In this document: in pieces, positions 1 through 11,740 of the stretch
Numbering within the stretch: the first letter of the stretch is position 1
Layout: the number at the start of each line of letters is the position of its first letter
From: Eublepharis macularius
Lineage: Eukaryota > Chordata > Lepidosauria > Squamata > Eublepharidae
Assembly (NCBI RefSeq): GCF_028583425.1
Contig: NC_072805.1
Coordinates: forward strand, 21,338,001-21,402,000
DNA length: 64,000 bases
Reading direction: 5' to 3'
The notes under the pieces: generated by a model
What the model saw: only the letters and a program-made list of their open reading frames with translations
Databases searched by the model: none
Told to the model about the DNA's origin: nothing
Program-made: the position numbers and the translations under genes

Positions 1-690
1 CAGCCAGATCAGGAGCGGAGCAGGTGGCAAAGCCGCCCCCCTGCTTTCACCCAGCTAAGATGAGGAGCAGAGCAGGTGGCAATGCCTGCCTGTCCTTCAC
101 CCAGCTGGGATCAAGAGGGAAGCAAGTGGCAATGCCTCCCCCCGCATTCACCCAGCTGGAATCCGGAGTGGAGCAGGTAGCAATGCCCAGCCCCCCTTCA
201 CCCAGCTGGGATCAGGAGCAGAGCAGGTGGCAATGCCCATCCCGCGCCTTCATCCAGCTGGGATCAGGAGTGGAGCAGGTGGCAATGCCCGTCCTTCACC
301 TTCACCCAGCTGGGATCAGGAGCAGGGAAGGGGCAATGCCCAAGCTCCACCCTCACCCAGCTGAGATCAGGAGTGGAGCAGGTGGCAATGCCCGTCCTTT
401 ACCTTCACCCAGCTGGGATCAGGAGCAGGGAAGGGGCAATGCCCAACCTCCACCTTCACCCAGCTGAGATCAGGAGCGGAGCAGGTGGCAGTGCCCATCC
501 CCCTCCTTCACGCAGCCAGGATCAGGAGCGGAGCAGGTGGCAAGGCCCACCCCTTCATCCGGCTGGGATCAGAAATGGAGCAGGTGGCAGTGCCCACCCC
601 CCATTCACCTGGCCGGGATCAGGTGCAGAGGAGGTGGTCATCCCCCCCCCCCACATCTTCATCTGTCTAGGATCAGTTATGGAGGAGGAG
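1..690. repeat. Minisatellite, ~51-bp unit, ~14 degenerate copies
   Basis: A tandem array of a unit of about 47-53 bp fills the left edge of the window and probably extends beyond it. Each unit has a 'cacccagctgggatcagg' part followed by 'agcaggtggcaatgcc'. Copies of the second part recur near 18, 71, 121, 172, 222, 274, 324, 377, 427, 480, 532, 579, 630 and 684. The last copies are the most degraded. Because the mean period is close to 51 bp (17 codons) and stops are rare, three frames stay open for 60-147 residues, but the indels between units shift the frame repeatedly. I therefore read it as a non-coding VNTR in the last intron of CBFB. Confidence 0.85.
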
Positions 691-727
691 AGAATGCTCC
701 CTGCCCACCCTCCCCTTTCTAGAGCTT

Positions 728-2470
728 GCTGTATTTTTTCCTACAACAGGCTTTGTTGCTAGTTGATTATAAACTATATGCTGAGCGGATGCTTCATATG
801 GCAAAGTCCTTCAACACAGACGTTTCTGCTTCACAAGGGACAGTATCCAGCAGCATATATATTCTGATATTCCAACGTAGTGGCTTTCCCTATGATCGAG
901 GGATTTGTGGAGATTATGGAGAATCTGTGTCCAAAGCCAGCATCTATCCCAGTGACCACCAAAAAGATAGAAGCACTTTACAAAGTGAAAGAAGACCAGT
1001 GCCCTACCTGAGGAGAAGAAACGTCTGGCCAAGCTGATTCAGGATGAGGCCATAATCCTCTCGAAACAGTGCAGATTAGTTCAAGCAGGCACTTTTTGGA
1101 CATTTCTACCAGGAGCCTCAACACTTCTGTGGTCTTATGCAGACCTGCATGGCTATGCTGTACTGCCTCTCCCATTGGAGATTCAGAACAAGATAGAGGG
1201 CATGCCCTCTGAGGGCACCTCTTTGTTCTCAGAAGAAAAAGTGACAGGGATTTGCTAGGAGATGCTTTTCAGATTCAGTGGACAGATACTGTGCTTTCCC
1301 ACCAAACCCAATGATACATAGAGTAGTATGCAAAATCCAGATGGATAAAAACCTTCTTCAGCCAAGCCTTTTATTCCTCTCTGCTGGCCGTTCTTCAGTA
1401 AGTGCAGTGTGCAGATCAGCTTCAGCCAGGGTATTACTGAGACTCGGTTTACTGGATATTCTTTGACCGATGTCACTGACAAGAGGTTGCCAGTGTGATT
1501 GGTGGTATTCCTGTGGTGACTTTGTCTTGCCACAAGTCTGGTCCTACTGTTGAATGGGGATTTGAGGAATGGTTTTGTGTTTGCATTTGCTGGAAGGCGG
1601 TAAGTGCATTTGGCACTCAAGTCCAAAAGCATATTGTGTGCTATAATTTCACTGTTTTGCTTAACAAAAGCTGCTTCAGTGTTGATCTTGAAAGAAAGAG
1701 AGAATTCAGAATGGTTCAGATGACATTTCATTGTTGGATGAACGGTATCAGGACAAGAAGACAGAATACTTCCAAACTGTGCAATCTGGCCACAGAGGTG
1801 GGGTTTCTGTCCTAACTTGAGTAAAACACAGTGGTCTATCAGATGACATTTGATGCTTTCAGAATAGACTGGAAGAGGCATAATCTACACATCAAAGTAT
1901 AAGATCATGGAAGGTTATTTGCATGTCTTGAAGTATCAGAATTACAGGTTACAGAATGTTCGCAGCAGCTTTTTCTTTTAAAGGTAGCATGAAATTGCAG
2001 TTTCTTGGAACCCATAAACTGAAAACTGAGTTCTAACCACTGGTACTTTTTCCAATTTGCCAATATATTCGTATCGTCATATGTCCATAAAGAAGATTGC
2101 TAAAAACCTTCGCTTTCCATGGAACTTCTTCAGCAAAGAAAAGAACACTCTTATTTGGGAAAGTATTGTTTCACGGCTGGTAGAGATGCTATAAATATAT
2201 AATTACTATTGATTGCTGTCGGTCAGTATTTCACTGTTGCTCAGCCCCCTTCTAACCTGCATTGACTGAAAGAAGATGCTTATATTAGAGTATTGCTTGA
2301 CTTGCAAAATTGATCTGCTCTGTACTGCATTCAACATTGATTCTATGCAAAATGTAAAATACTGTCTTGGTATGTTCATTCAGTGGCACTTATGTAGTCT
2401 GCCATTCTACTGCTCATTGGCATATGCCACCCTCTTTTGGTACCTTTGAACAATTAAAGCTTTGCTAATC
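728..2470 (+). pseudogene. Unidentified mRNA-like segment, possible retropseudogene
   Basis: I do not recognise a gene here. The stretch 750-1250 has coding-like texture. One frame reads LLLVDYKLYAERMLHMAKSF near 754-813. Another frame reads PMIEGFVEIMENLCPKP from about 889. After an apparent frameshift near 1007 a charged stretch reads EEKKRLAKLIQDEA. No frame is open throughout. The following sequence, 1900-2470, is AT-rich like a 3' UTR and ends near an ATTAAA hexamer at about 2453, but no poly(A) tail or target duplication follows. It could be a decayed processed pseudogene, the remnant of an unfamiliar transposon, or ordinary intron with chance open frames. Confidence 0.25.
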
Positions 2471-2899
2471 TGTGGCCACTGCATGTGAGAGAATGTGAAA
2501 GTTGACCCTGCTTAAATGGTGTCAGGAAGTTTTAATCACTTTATTGAATTACATGGTATTTTATGGTGCATTTCTAACCTGGGAAAAATGTGTCAGTTCT
2601 AGTTTAAAGTACTAGTGCTGCCTATTTAAAATTGTCAGTGCACAACCTATTGAAGTGAATGTTAATTTGGTTTTGTGTAACATTCACATTCTACGTTTGT
2701 ATGCCTCCAAGCACCATTTTGGAGGAGAAGAGAGAGCCCTTCCTCCCTCCCCATGGCAATCATTGGCCTTTGGGCTTAGATAGCAAAGAGTTGAAACAAT
2801 GAAGATGACAACAGTATGAGGGAGTGGCAGCAGGAATAAACTGGGAAAATGTGTTCATTCTAGTTCTGGATTCTTAAACTTAGGGAGGCACTAGGGAAC

Positions 2900-3640
2900 A
2901 GTGACTAAGGGGCTAGGCCAAAAGGCTTTGTGGGAAAGGTGTGTGTTAAAGAAAAAGCGGATGAAAATGAGTGAAGTGTCATGCCATCATCACTGATGTG
3001 TTCTAGGAACTGGTTTTTGGCATCAGAGACAGCAAGGGAGAAAATTTGTCTGAGTATGTAATAGCTGAGATAAAAGGGAGTAAGGTCTAGAGGGCTTTGA
3101 AGACAAGGGCAAAGAGTTATGGTTGTGCTGGATCTCGGAAGGGGGCACAAAAATGGAGGCAGTCTGAAGTGGGGATCGGGGAGTTGGGGATAAATGGAAA
3201 GAGAAGAGTTAAAAGATAAAGCTAAGGTGACATTGCCAGTGGATAGAGAGTTTAGAAAGAAAGGAGGGCTTTGGGGGAAAGATGAGACATTTAATCTTGA
3301 ATATATTGAGTTTAGAAGCAGAAATCTCAGACAGTTGGAAAATGCAGGATTGAATAACAAGAGAGGTGTCAGCTGGCTATCATCAGCATATAGGTAGTAG
3401 TGAATGCAGTTGGATATGGTGTGACATCATCATAAAGTGTGTGAAGAGAATAGAAGAGGGCCAGAAACAAATTCATAGGGACCCACTGGGGAGAGAAAAG
3501 AAGAGCTTTGCCTTCAGGAAGCATTGGATCACACTGGTAGGAGTATTGAGGTCATGTTTCCTTGGGAGACTAGGGCAAATGAGAGGTGAAGGCATAAACT
3601 GCAGAGTCTAATCAGTGAACGGAGGAACAGTACAAAGTTG
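2900..3640 (+). repeat. Old interspersed repeat, probably LINE 3' region
   Basis: This purine-rich stretch includes 'gtcagctggctatcatcagcatatagg', 'gaagagggccagaaacaaattc' and 'gagttttagaagcagaaatctcagacagttgg'-like phrases. It closely resembles, in order and spacing, an ancient interspersed repeat I know from mammalian genomes; I am not certain of the family name (CR1/L3-like or L4-like). Open frames on both strands here are short and do not look like a conserved protein. Confidence 0.4.
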
Positions 3641-5508
3641 TCAAAAAAACCTATTGAATCTGTAGACTCCAAGTCACCAAAAGAGGAAGAAGGAGAACAT
3701 GAGGCCAGTGAAACTAGGAACAATACTGAAAGAATTGAGTTGATGGGGAGACTGAAGGTAGTCCACAGCAGCAAGGCTAGAGAGGTAATCAAAAAACAGC
3801 CTGAGGCAGTGTGTGGGTATAGTGTCATCTTCATCTAGGTTGTACTGGTCAGAAAGAGACCAGAAGGGAGAGAGAGGGAGTATATGTCTCAAGATGCATT
3901 TGGGGAATACCAAAATCAGCTGTTGTGGATGTTACCACATTTGTAGTAATACAGGTTTGATTTCCTCATGATTGTTAAACTGCAGTCTAAAACAATGAGT
4001 TTATTTTAAAATGCTGCAAGTATAAATATTGAAGTATTTATCCAAGCAGTATATTGTATTCTGTAATCTCCTGCAATAAACTGCTTTTCTCCCCTCAAAT
4101 GGTTAATAATTAGCCTTCAGAGCTAGTTTCTTACCCCATTTTAGAGGTCTGAAGAATCAACAGACTTTATTCTTAGTGACACTACGTATTAAGGGAGAAA
4201 ATCAAAGTCAGTTTCTCAACTTCATTTGTGCTTTGATGAACTGATTTATTCCATGCAAGTAGGGTTCATCACTTAGCACTGTTGTATAAAGTAGTTTTCA
4301 GAGTGTGTTTTTTTGTACTCTCCCCAAATAATGAGATTTGCAATTCCATATTAGACTGATTGATTTGACACAATATTCCAGTTCCAGTTTGTAAGGAAAG
4401 TGTGAGCCCTGGACTGCAGATTCAGATAGAGCTGTGATTCTAAATTGAAAGTGGGGACAGGGAGAGCTCGCCTGTAGCTCATTTCCAGTCCTCCTAACTG
4501 TGCTTTTTGAGGGGTCATTTGTTCTGAAGCATTGTGACGTGAGCACGAATCTTGGCTGAACTGAACTTAAGAGTTTACTGAACATGCCTTTTAAATTAAA
4601 TGTGTCAAGTGGTTGTCTAAATTGGTTAATTTGCTGCTGTTACATGCAGTCAGTGTCATTTCTTTTATTATCTGGGAATTCTTCTTCCGGGACTATCAGA
4701 GCCAAAGTCTGGCATCTGGAAGGCCACGCGCAAAGTCTTGGCTTTTGCAGTGGAACGTGGGTCCCCAGTGTTGTTGAGCTTGTGGGTGCTATTCCATTTG
4801 AGAACAGGAAGTGGGCACCACTACAAAATTACTTCTGTAGGAGGCAATCTCAGAACGACTGCCATGGGATGTAACAAGCCAAGCGTTCTCCTTTCATGGC
4901 AGCCACTGCTTCCTAATGGGCAGTCCTGGAGACCCCAAAGTGACGTTTCATGGGTTTTTCTGAAGTACCTCCTGCTTCAGTTAGGTGGAGAACAGTCAGG
5001 ATTGACTCTCTGTTCTGGGGGAGAAGCAAATGACTGCCAGGAAACCCATTGATGGGTGCCATTTAAATGCCTGACTTTCTCCGGAGCCACTCGGGGCCCC
5101 TGGGTACCATGTTGTTGATCACTCCGCTAGAATATTTGAGTAAAGATTTTTTTAAAAACAATTGTAAATTAATCTTACTCCCATTTATCAGATACATACA
5201 AATTTCCTGCAACCCAGCAGCATTCAGGCTTGTTCCTTGCTTTTTTTTCCTGGGCAGCCTTTTCCCTGGGGGGAACCCTACACTTCAAGCTCTGGTTTGG
5301 AGAAGGAGGGTCGGAGTAATGGTTTGTGGCCCAGGGGTAGGAGGCCAACTGACCACAGGGCTAGCAAGTATTCATCAGCTATTCACAATGCTGGTTTAGA
5401 ATGAATGTTGATGAATTAATGTCATTTTACATTTGTTTTGCCTTAAAAAAATTCTAGACATAACTTACCTTTCTCTTCCTTTTTATCTTTCTCCCCTTGT
5501 TACTGCAG

Positions 5509-5577
5509 GCAAGAAGACAACAAGACCCTAGCCCTGGATCAAACCTAGGAAGTGGTGATGACCTGAAACTACGTTAA
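5509..5577 (+). CDS. CBFB: Core-binding factor subunit beta, terminal exon (C-terminus)
   Basis: CBFB is the non-DNA-binding subunit of core-binding factor. It heterodimerises with RUNX1-3, strengthens their DNA binding and protects them from degradation in the nucleus. The exon begins on a codon boundary directly after an AG acceptor. It encodes 22 residues containing RRQQDPSPGSNLG and ending DDLKLR before TAA at 5575-5577, which matches the C-terminal tail of the longer vertebrate isoform as I recall it. Human has GGG where this sequence reads GSG. The tail lies outside the N-terminal RUNX-binding domain, which is encoded upstream of the window. The same exon is also open in the +1 frame: GKKTTRP ends at a TAG at 5529-5531. 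That is the end of the other vertebrate CBFB isoform, reached when the preceding exon uses a downstream donor. Both isoform ends are therefore preserved here. The gene is on the + strand and followed by PHAF1. Confidence 0.95.
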   Translation, partial: ARRQQDPSPGSNLGSGDDLKLR

Positions 5578-7395
5578 AAGAAGTGACCCATGAGCCACAT
5601 GTGTTTTTTTAAAACTTGGCAAATGATGGAATTAAAAGACCAGAAACTGTGATTACTGGGTATATACTAAAGTCTATTCCCTGACCTGCGGCAGCCAAAC
5701 TATCATGTACTGCCATGGATTGCACTATGTTTGTGTTGCAATACCTGCATTTCTGTTCTTTAAGCCTGTCGCCAGTGCGAAATTGAGATTCTTGTTTTTC
5801 TATGCAAGCTTATAATTTTGTTGGCACTATTTTAGTGAAGAGAGAACTTTATGCAGCTATAAAAACAATTCCTTAACTGTAATACTCATTTCAGAATAGG
5901 TCAAATCATTGCAGAATAAAGGTTTTTGTGAATTTACTATAAGCCAAAACTTTCTAAACTAATTTTTATATGGGTGTTGGAAGTTTGATTGTCCTTTGTG
6001 TTCTTGCTTTTAGACATATGTTCTTTGTAATTTTGTCTTGGCTGGGGGGGGGGGAGGGGGGCCTTTTTTCCTTTCTAAATTTGCAACACATTTTATTCCT
6101 TTGAGTTATGCAGCCTGAAGCCAGTAACGCAATGTTGTTGATTTACTGAATGATATGTTTATAATTTTAAAAATGGCAATATCTGTTGATAAATTGTCAG
6201 CATTTCAGTTACATTTCAGATTGCAAAACATCAAGATTTCACTCAGTCAGCACATTCTGTTATAGCATCTCTTCTACATTTACTAGTTGCAGTTAATGTG
6301 TGCTTCTGTATAGATAACCTACTGAAAATCATTGCAGCCCAGCTTTGTTTTTATTCAGGGACTTCTTAAAAATAGATCTAAAACGGGATACTGCAACTTT
6401 CATGATTAGGCTGACGGTAAAAGTTTAATATGTTCAATACAGAAGTTTAATATGTTTAATACAAACATGTTGAAAATAGCTGCTGTAGGTGTATTATATC
6501 CTGTTCTTATTCTCATGAAAGTAAAAGTATGAACTGAGGCGTTTTACCTGTACAACCAACCAACACCCCCACCCCCCCACCCCCCAGTGTACTGTTGCTA
6601 CTTTATTACATGATACTTTCCATCAGGGTAAGATTTAGGAAGAACTAACTCTTCACTGCTTTCCATTTCATCTGTTTTTCTTTTATCAAACTGTTTATCC
6701 CACGGATCATTTCAGCACATTGAATACACATTTTCTGTGATTGTACCAAGCACTTGGATGCAACTCCGTGTGTGCGCACGTGCGCGTGCGTGTTCGTTCA
6801 ATTCAAGGTAGCTGGAATGAAAAAAACGGAAATGGATTCCTGCACAAAATCTTCTCAGCACTCCAGTCATCATCAATTAACACTGTTCTGAAATAAAAAT
6901 TACTTACTTTCTGTCATTTCATTGTATGTTCTTGTCATGCATGTTTTTCTTCCCCATCTCAAAAATAGTGTCCAAAAATTACATTTATCTGTTCTGTTCT
7001 AACCTGGAACATTCTTCTGTTTTACATTTTACACAATAGCTTTTCAGCTTATGGCTTCAAACAAACCATAATACACAAATTATGTAATTTCATATTAATT
7101 TTGTTGTCTTTGTGTAAATACGTAACTTTCCCCCCCTCATCTAGAACTCTTGTACACACCGCATCTTAGTGCTGGCATTAAGATCACAACCTCCTGCCCC
7201 TCTGCTAGCTAGTCTTTAAGTTATTGATGCAATTTTGATATTTTTTTCATAATTTCTATTTATGCAGAAGTTGCATCATCTTTCTTGAACACTTTTCTTA
7301 AGAGTTGCCTTAAGCTTCAAGATTGCTTTTGCTTTCTTTTTTTTTGTTGTGTTAACCACAATGTTCATAATAAACTTCTGTGTAGTGAAAACAAG
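5578..7395 (+). other. CBFB: CBFB 3' untranslated region
   Basis: AT-rich sequence without an intron signature follows the CBFB stop codon. Canonical AATAAA hexamers lie at 5915-5920, 6892-6897 and 7369-7374, with a further one at 7479-7484. The last or second-to-last probably marks the distal end, so the boundary given is uncertain by about 100 bp. The UTR contains a G-run near 6044-6060, a C-rich run near 6565-6586 and an alternating purine-pyrimidine stretch at 6767-6792. No transposon is visible inside it, in contrast to the DNA immediately downstream (SINE from 7537), which supports it being transcribed and constrained. Confidence 0.75.
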
Positions 7396-7536
7396 TGGCT
7401 GTAAATTCCTTTCCAACACTTTGTGCTGACATATGCCATTATATGTTCAGAGACGACAGATAATTTAGTAATGATTCCAATAAAATGAAGGTGACTTTGG
7501 TGTTGCAGACATCTCTCCAAATATAAGCTAGGTTTA

Positions 7537-7793
7537 TTATAATAATAACAAAAACAACAACATTTGATTTATATACAGCCCTTCAGGACAACTTAACGCC
7601 CATTCAGAGCAGTTTACAAAGTATGTTGTTATCCCCACAACAAAACACCCTGTGAGGTGGGTGGGACTGAGAGATCCTAGAAGCTGTTACTGACCCAAGG
7701 TCACCCAGCTGGCTTCAAGTAGAGGAGTGAGGAATCAAACCCTGCTCTCCAGATTAGAGTCCCACCACTCTTAACCACTACACCAAACTAGCT
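7537..7793 (-). repeat. tRNA-derived SINE, (AAC)n-tailed family
   Basis: Read on the minus strand it has a tRNA-like head: an A box within tggtgtagtggttaagagtg and a B box ggtttgattcc-like. A body follows with 'agctgggtgaccttgggtca', then a LINE-like 3' tail that ends 'tgaagggctgtatataaat' and (GTT)n. This is the first of about eight copies in the window. It lies directly downstream of the CBFB poly(A) signals. Confidence 0.85.
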
Positions 7794-8125
7794 TTTATCT
7801 TTGCCTTATCCCAAAGGCTCAGGGTAGGTTATAGTTTGAAGCCAATGCCCACAAGGGTCAAGCAAAAGGTTACCAGCACTAATATCCTTGATCTAATTCT
7901 CCTACTTCCCAAAAGTACAATAAGCTAATAATCTCTTTCTCGTTAATACAGTAAATGGATCAGTTTGAATAGTTCCAAAGTGTTGCATCAGATGCACTGT
8001 ACCTCACTAGTTGGTATTTCAGATTAAAAAATCTGAAAAAGAGGAGCTTTCATATCTTCACGCGCCTTTCATAGAATTGCTCCCAAAGTGATACATTCTT
8101 GAAGCCAGTCGCATATACTCAGCAT

Positions 8126-8265
8126 TGCCTCATAGTGTGGTTGTGAGGATAAAATTGAGAGGACAATCATGTAAACTGCTTAGGGTCCCCCATCATCATC
8201 AATTTATATACTGCCTTCAGGACAACTTAGCGTCCACTCAGAGCAGTTTACAAAGTATGCTGCTA
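8126..8265. repeat. Two abutting SINE fragments
   Basis: Positions 8126-8190 hold the middle-to-3' part of a plus-strand SINE ('ggttgtgaggataaaattgag'-like with a 'gtaaactgcttagg' end). Positions 8191-8265 hold the 3' tail of the (AAC)n-tailed family on the minus strand ('gccttcaggacaacttagcg', 'cactcagagcagtttacaaa'). Neither retains its tRNA head. Confidence 0.65.
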
Positions 8266-8988
8266 TTAAGGGGGGGAAGAAATTAATAAAGGAATAAAAT
8301 CAATAAATAAAGGAAATTAAGAAATGGCAGAATTGATCAAGTTCCTGTCATATTCTCTTGTGGGTTGTTGTGTACTCTTCGGGTTGTTGTGTACTGAGAA
8401 ACATTTTTTGACCATCGCCTCAAGAAAAGAACATCAGACACCTGCTTGTAGAAAGACCATTAATGGCACATGATCTCAATGACAGTTAACAGTTCTCAGA
8501 ATATTTACATTGTAGCGTACACTGTTCGTTAATCTTGTGCAGCTCAGTTTGACTTGTTTCATCACCTCTATTTCCTTCCTTGTTACAGAGGATTGTTGTG
8601 TTAAGTGTAAAGATGTCTTCACTTTCTACCATGTTAAGAGTTTTCATTTGAAGCATGGAAATCCTCCATTTGAATAAGAGTTTTAATTTAGAATAAATAC
8701 TATTCATGTTTTTAGAAGCGGTTCAGTGACCACTTTTGACAACTCGGTCCAGTTCTATTGGTCTACCAGCAGAAGTTTGGGGGAGGGGTGCCCCTCCTAT
8801 TTTCTCTGTTTGGAGAACACAACTATTATACCATCTTACTTTGAAGATAAGATGGGCTAATTATTTTATGCTTGTTTCTGTGGATAATCCATCTTCGGCA
8901 CATTTAAACTACCTTCCACATTGGTGTTCATTTTTCAAATGGTAAGCTGTGAGACTGAGCAAAAATAAGTTCTGGTCTAGTTGGCTAT

Positions 8989-9070
8989 CAGTGCCATGCT
9001 AAGAAGACCTACACTTTTCTAAGCCTATTGACTTCAGTGGATGGGTATAACTCCGTTTAGGATGGTACTT
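8989..9070. repeat. Short palindromic MITE (~85 bp), degraded
   Basis: The two ends are inverted copies of each other: cagtgccatgctaag on the left and cgtttaggatggtac on the right. The middle reads 'tctaagcctattgacttcag'. It belongs to the same family as 46812-46893, 48648-48735 and 54091-54175. This copy is the most diverged. Confidence 0.5.
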
Positions 9071-10019
9071 ACTATATAAACTGAATTGTGAAATTTTTCT
9101 AGATTGAAATCTGTAAAATGTTTGGTTTTGGATAATTCTGGGATCTACATTTATTTATGGTTCCAATTCAACATTAATGGTTATTTGCAGAACTAGATGA
9201 TATGAAACCAGACACGGTTACAGGAGTGGATTATTCCAGATGTCCCACAAGCAACAGTAACAAGTATTTAGTATTTCCGTCTACTGAGCGCTTTATCGTT
9301 AATCCTAAGTAAGGGTAAACTGGTAGCATTGTCCTGTGTTGCAGAACGAGGGACTGAGCCAGAGAGGTCAACTTGAGCAAGGCCATTGGATGAGGTGTTA
9401 GCTGAGGTAGGATTTGAAAGGGCGATTTCCTGGCTCTCAAATCTTCTGAACTCCTATGCTAGTTCAAACAAAGTATCTGTCATCTAGCGCGCCCTTAGTG
9501 TGCAACTGAAGCTTATTTTATTTGTGTCATATTGCTACACTTGTAACCAAGAAAATGTTAAAATAGTAGTTTGGAAAGGCAACATACAGCACAAATGTGG
9601 TCACGTGTAATAATGTATCCGTCTGAGACTTGCCATATTTTGCCCAACAGGCTATAGTTATCAAATACAGAAATCTGAAGCATTTTGCTAGGAGGAATTA
9701 GAAATTACTGGGTGGAAGCTAATTTTTAGTGGTGTTTCCCTTGGAACATAGGGAATTTCCTCCTAAGCGTGTTACTGCTTACGTTGGGAATGATTAGGGT
9801 TCCTTGTGCTGCCGTGAGAACATAGGTGCTCTTCTGTTCGTGCAGTGTTCCTCTGGGAAACCTGTGAAGCTGATCCCACAATGAAGACAGGTGGAATGGA
9901 TTGAAAGAAAGAAACAGGTGTGAGTATATTTAGCCAGTTCTGACAAAAGCCTTTTGAAATAAGCTTTTCATGTAGATGGCAATATGCAAGTGAGACATCT
10001 GCACTGGCTAGCCTTTTCT

Positions 10020-10138
10020 CAGGGCAGAGATTTTGTGCATCACCTGTTACCGGATCCTTTTCACTGGAGCAGCTAGGGATTGAACCTGCAACCTCCTGCA
10101 TGCAAAGCAGATGCTCCTGCCACTGAAACATGGCTCCG
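10020..10138 (-). repeat. tRNA-derived SINE, Ala-like head
   Basis: On the minus strand the head reads 'gagccatgtttcagtggcag' with an A box, 'gcatctgctttgcatgcagg', then a B box within 'ggttcaatccctag'. It is the same family as 24755-24958 (minus), 35540-35728 (plus) and 62040-62242 (plus). Only the head and part of the body are clear. Confidence 0.6.
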
Positions 10139-11675
10139 TCCTGGGATGGATCTGGCACAACAGAGGCTGTCTGCCCATACGATCAAAAAGGTGCTAATTT
10201 AACTTCTGCTTCAGCTGTTGGTAGAGATGCTAATTAGCCTGGAGGAAAATGTGGATTCCCTTTAAGAGATTTAATAGAATGTTGTTTACTAAACAATGCC
10301 TGTCATGGCATGGAGGTAAAAAAAATCAGCTGCATATTAAGCCTCTGTTAAATGGACAGGACATTTTTTCCAGGTGTGTTTACCCTAGGTAAAATTGATA
10401 TGTTACTTACAGGCAGGCAGAGTGCCAAAATATCCCAGGAGAGGAGAAAGGATAGGAAAACCCTGGGTTTGGTTCTTTTGAAAAAGATTCCTGGTTCCCC
10501 AAAGCTTGGCCTGGTTTGCGGGTATCTGTCAGCTGCTTTCACCCTGTCTCCATGAGCAGCTGATGGGGTTGAAAAGGCCTGCACTCTTCACATTGTATTA
10601 AAGCATTACCATCCTCTTCTGTGGAAAATGCCTCAAAAGACTTTTCCCACACTAATGAAAGATGCATATGATATATTCTTGTTTGGGCTGATTGTGTGCA
10701 AAAGATTAATGCCCCCCCCTTAATACCACAATGTCACAGCATCCATTGGTTTCATAAGCACATGATTTCCTTCCTAAAGTAGGGTGGAATATTCTGTGTG
10801 GAGATTTTTTTGCCTCAGGAGAACAGATCTAAGTTTTGATGTTCTGCAGAATGCAGATCTGGACACAAAAACACGCCACTGTGCTTAGCAGAAGCTGGAT
10901 TCGAGTCTTTAAATGGAAAAATGGGTGTGTAGTATTTACTATGGTCTCAGTAATACGGCTCTGGCTTAAAAAAAAACAGTATCCTATTACTGTCCCTCTG
11001 ACTGCTATCCTTGAAGGCAAGAGAAAATATTTTTCATATTAGAATCTGGGCTCATCCTGTGGTGCTGATTGGTATTCATACAACTTATTTGTAGCTTATA
11101 GTATCCCCCACACTAAAACTTTAAAACTCTAATGTCTTTTAAAAACTATATCCAGATGAATAAACGCTAGTGTAGCAGCTGTATGAACTTATATGTTCAG
11201 AAGCAATATAACTGCGAGATGCTGTGGATCAGCCACAAGGCAGGGCCGTTTGGATTCTGGAAACAAAATACTGGGGCAGCGGACTTTATTCAGCAAGACC
11301 ATTCATAGCCCCGATGACCGTATTTGGAGGCAACGATGCTATCCTTGATTGGTGGTCAGCAACATCCTTCATCCCTTATTGAGCTTTTGAATCGGGTATC
11401 ATGCAGGAACACCCAACTGGTGCAAAAGTTGCAGTCTTTACCATTTGCCCTCCTTCAAATACCACATTTACTCCACAGGAAGATAACCCTGTATGGAAGT
11501 CAACCACCTAAAAATGTGTGCTTCTGTATGTGAGATGTGCCTGCTGTGACTAGCTGTGGACATGTTTTCATCGATCATTTAAGTGATGTATTGTCGAAGG
11601 CTTTCACGGCCGGAGAACGATGGTTGTTGTGGGTTTTCCGGGCTGTATTGCCGTGGTCTTGGCATTGTAGTTCCT

Positions 11676-11710
11676 GACGTTTCGCCAGCAGCTGTGGCTG
11701 GCATCTTCAG
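11676..11710 (-). ncRNA. Hammerhead-ribozyme-like core, left arm
   Basis: The minus strand reads CTGAAGA, one unpaired base, a 6-bp helix II (GCCAGC with GCTGGC), GAAA, then CGTC. This fits the CUGANGA...GAAA...UH hammerhead core with a very short helix III of the kind described for PLE ribozymes. The extra base between the CUGANGA box and helix II departs from the strict consensus, so activity is uncertain. Confidence 0.4.
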
Positions 11711-11740
11711 AGGTGTAGCACCAGAGGTGGTGCTACACCT

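Larger units (their letters stand above)
1..5508 (+). other. CBFB: Last intron of CBFB (3' part)
   Basis: Everything upstream of the exon at 5509 is read as the 3' part of the final CBFB intron. It ends in a pyrimidine-rich tract and a canonical acceptor (ctttctccccttgttactgcag, 5487-5508). Contents in order: the minisatellite; an unidentified mRNA-like stretch (728-2470); an old interspersed repeat (about 2900-3640); and otherwise unremarkable AT-rich DNA. A stretch around 4690-5065 has a repeat-like character that I could not assign to a family. No further exon of CBFB is visible. Confidence 0.8.

Noticed and set aside
24..762. Overlapping open frames of 61-147 residues, proline- and glycine-rich
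   Set aside because: They run through the minisatellite. Open frames come from unit composition, and indels between units change frame.
1255..1881. 208-residue minus-strand ORF
   Set aside because: It is antisense to the mRNA-like stretch and shows no recognisable motif. Probably a chance frame.
2905..3360. 151-residue minus-strand ORF rich in Ser, Leu and Phe
   Set aside because: It is the complement of a purine-rich old repeat, so it lacks stops by composition.
4075..4080. AATAAA as a CBFB poly(A) signal
   Set aside because: It lies in the intron upstream of the terminal exon, with no evidence of an intronic terminal exon before it.
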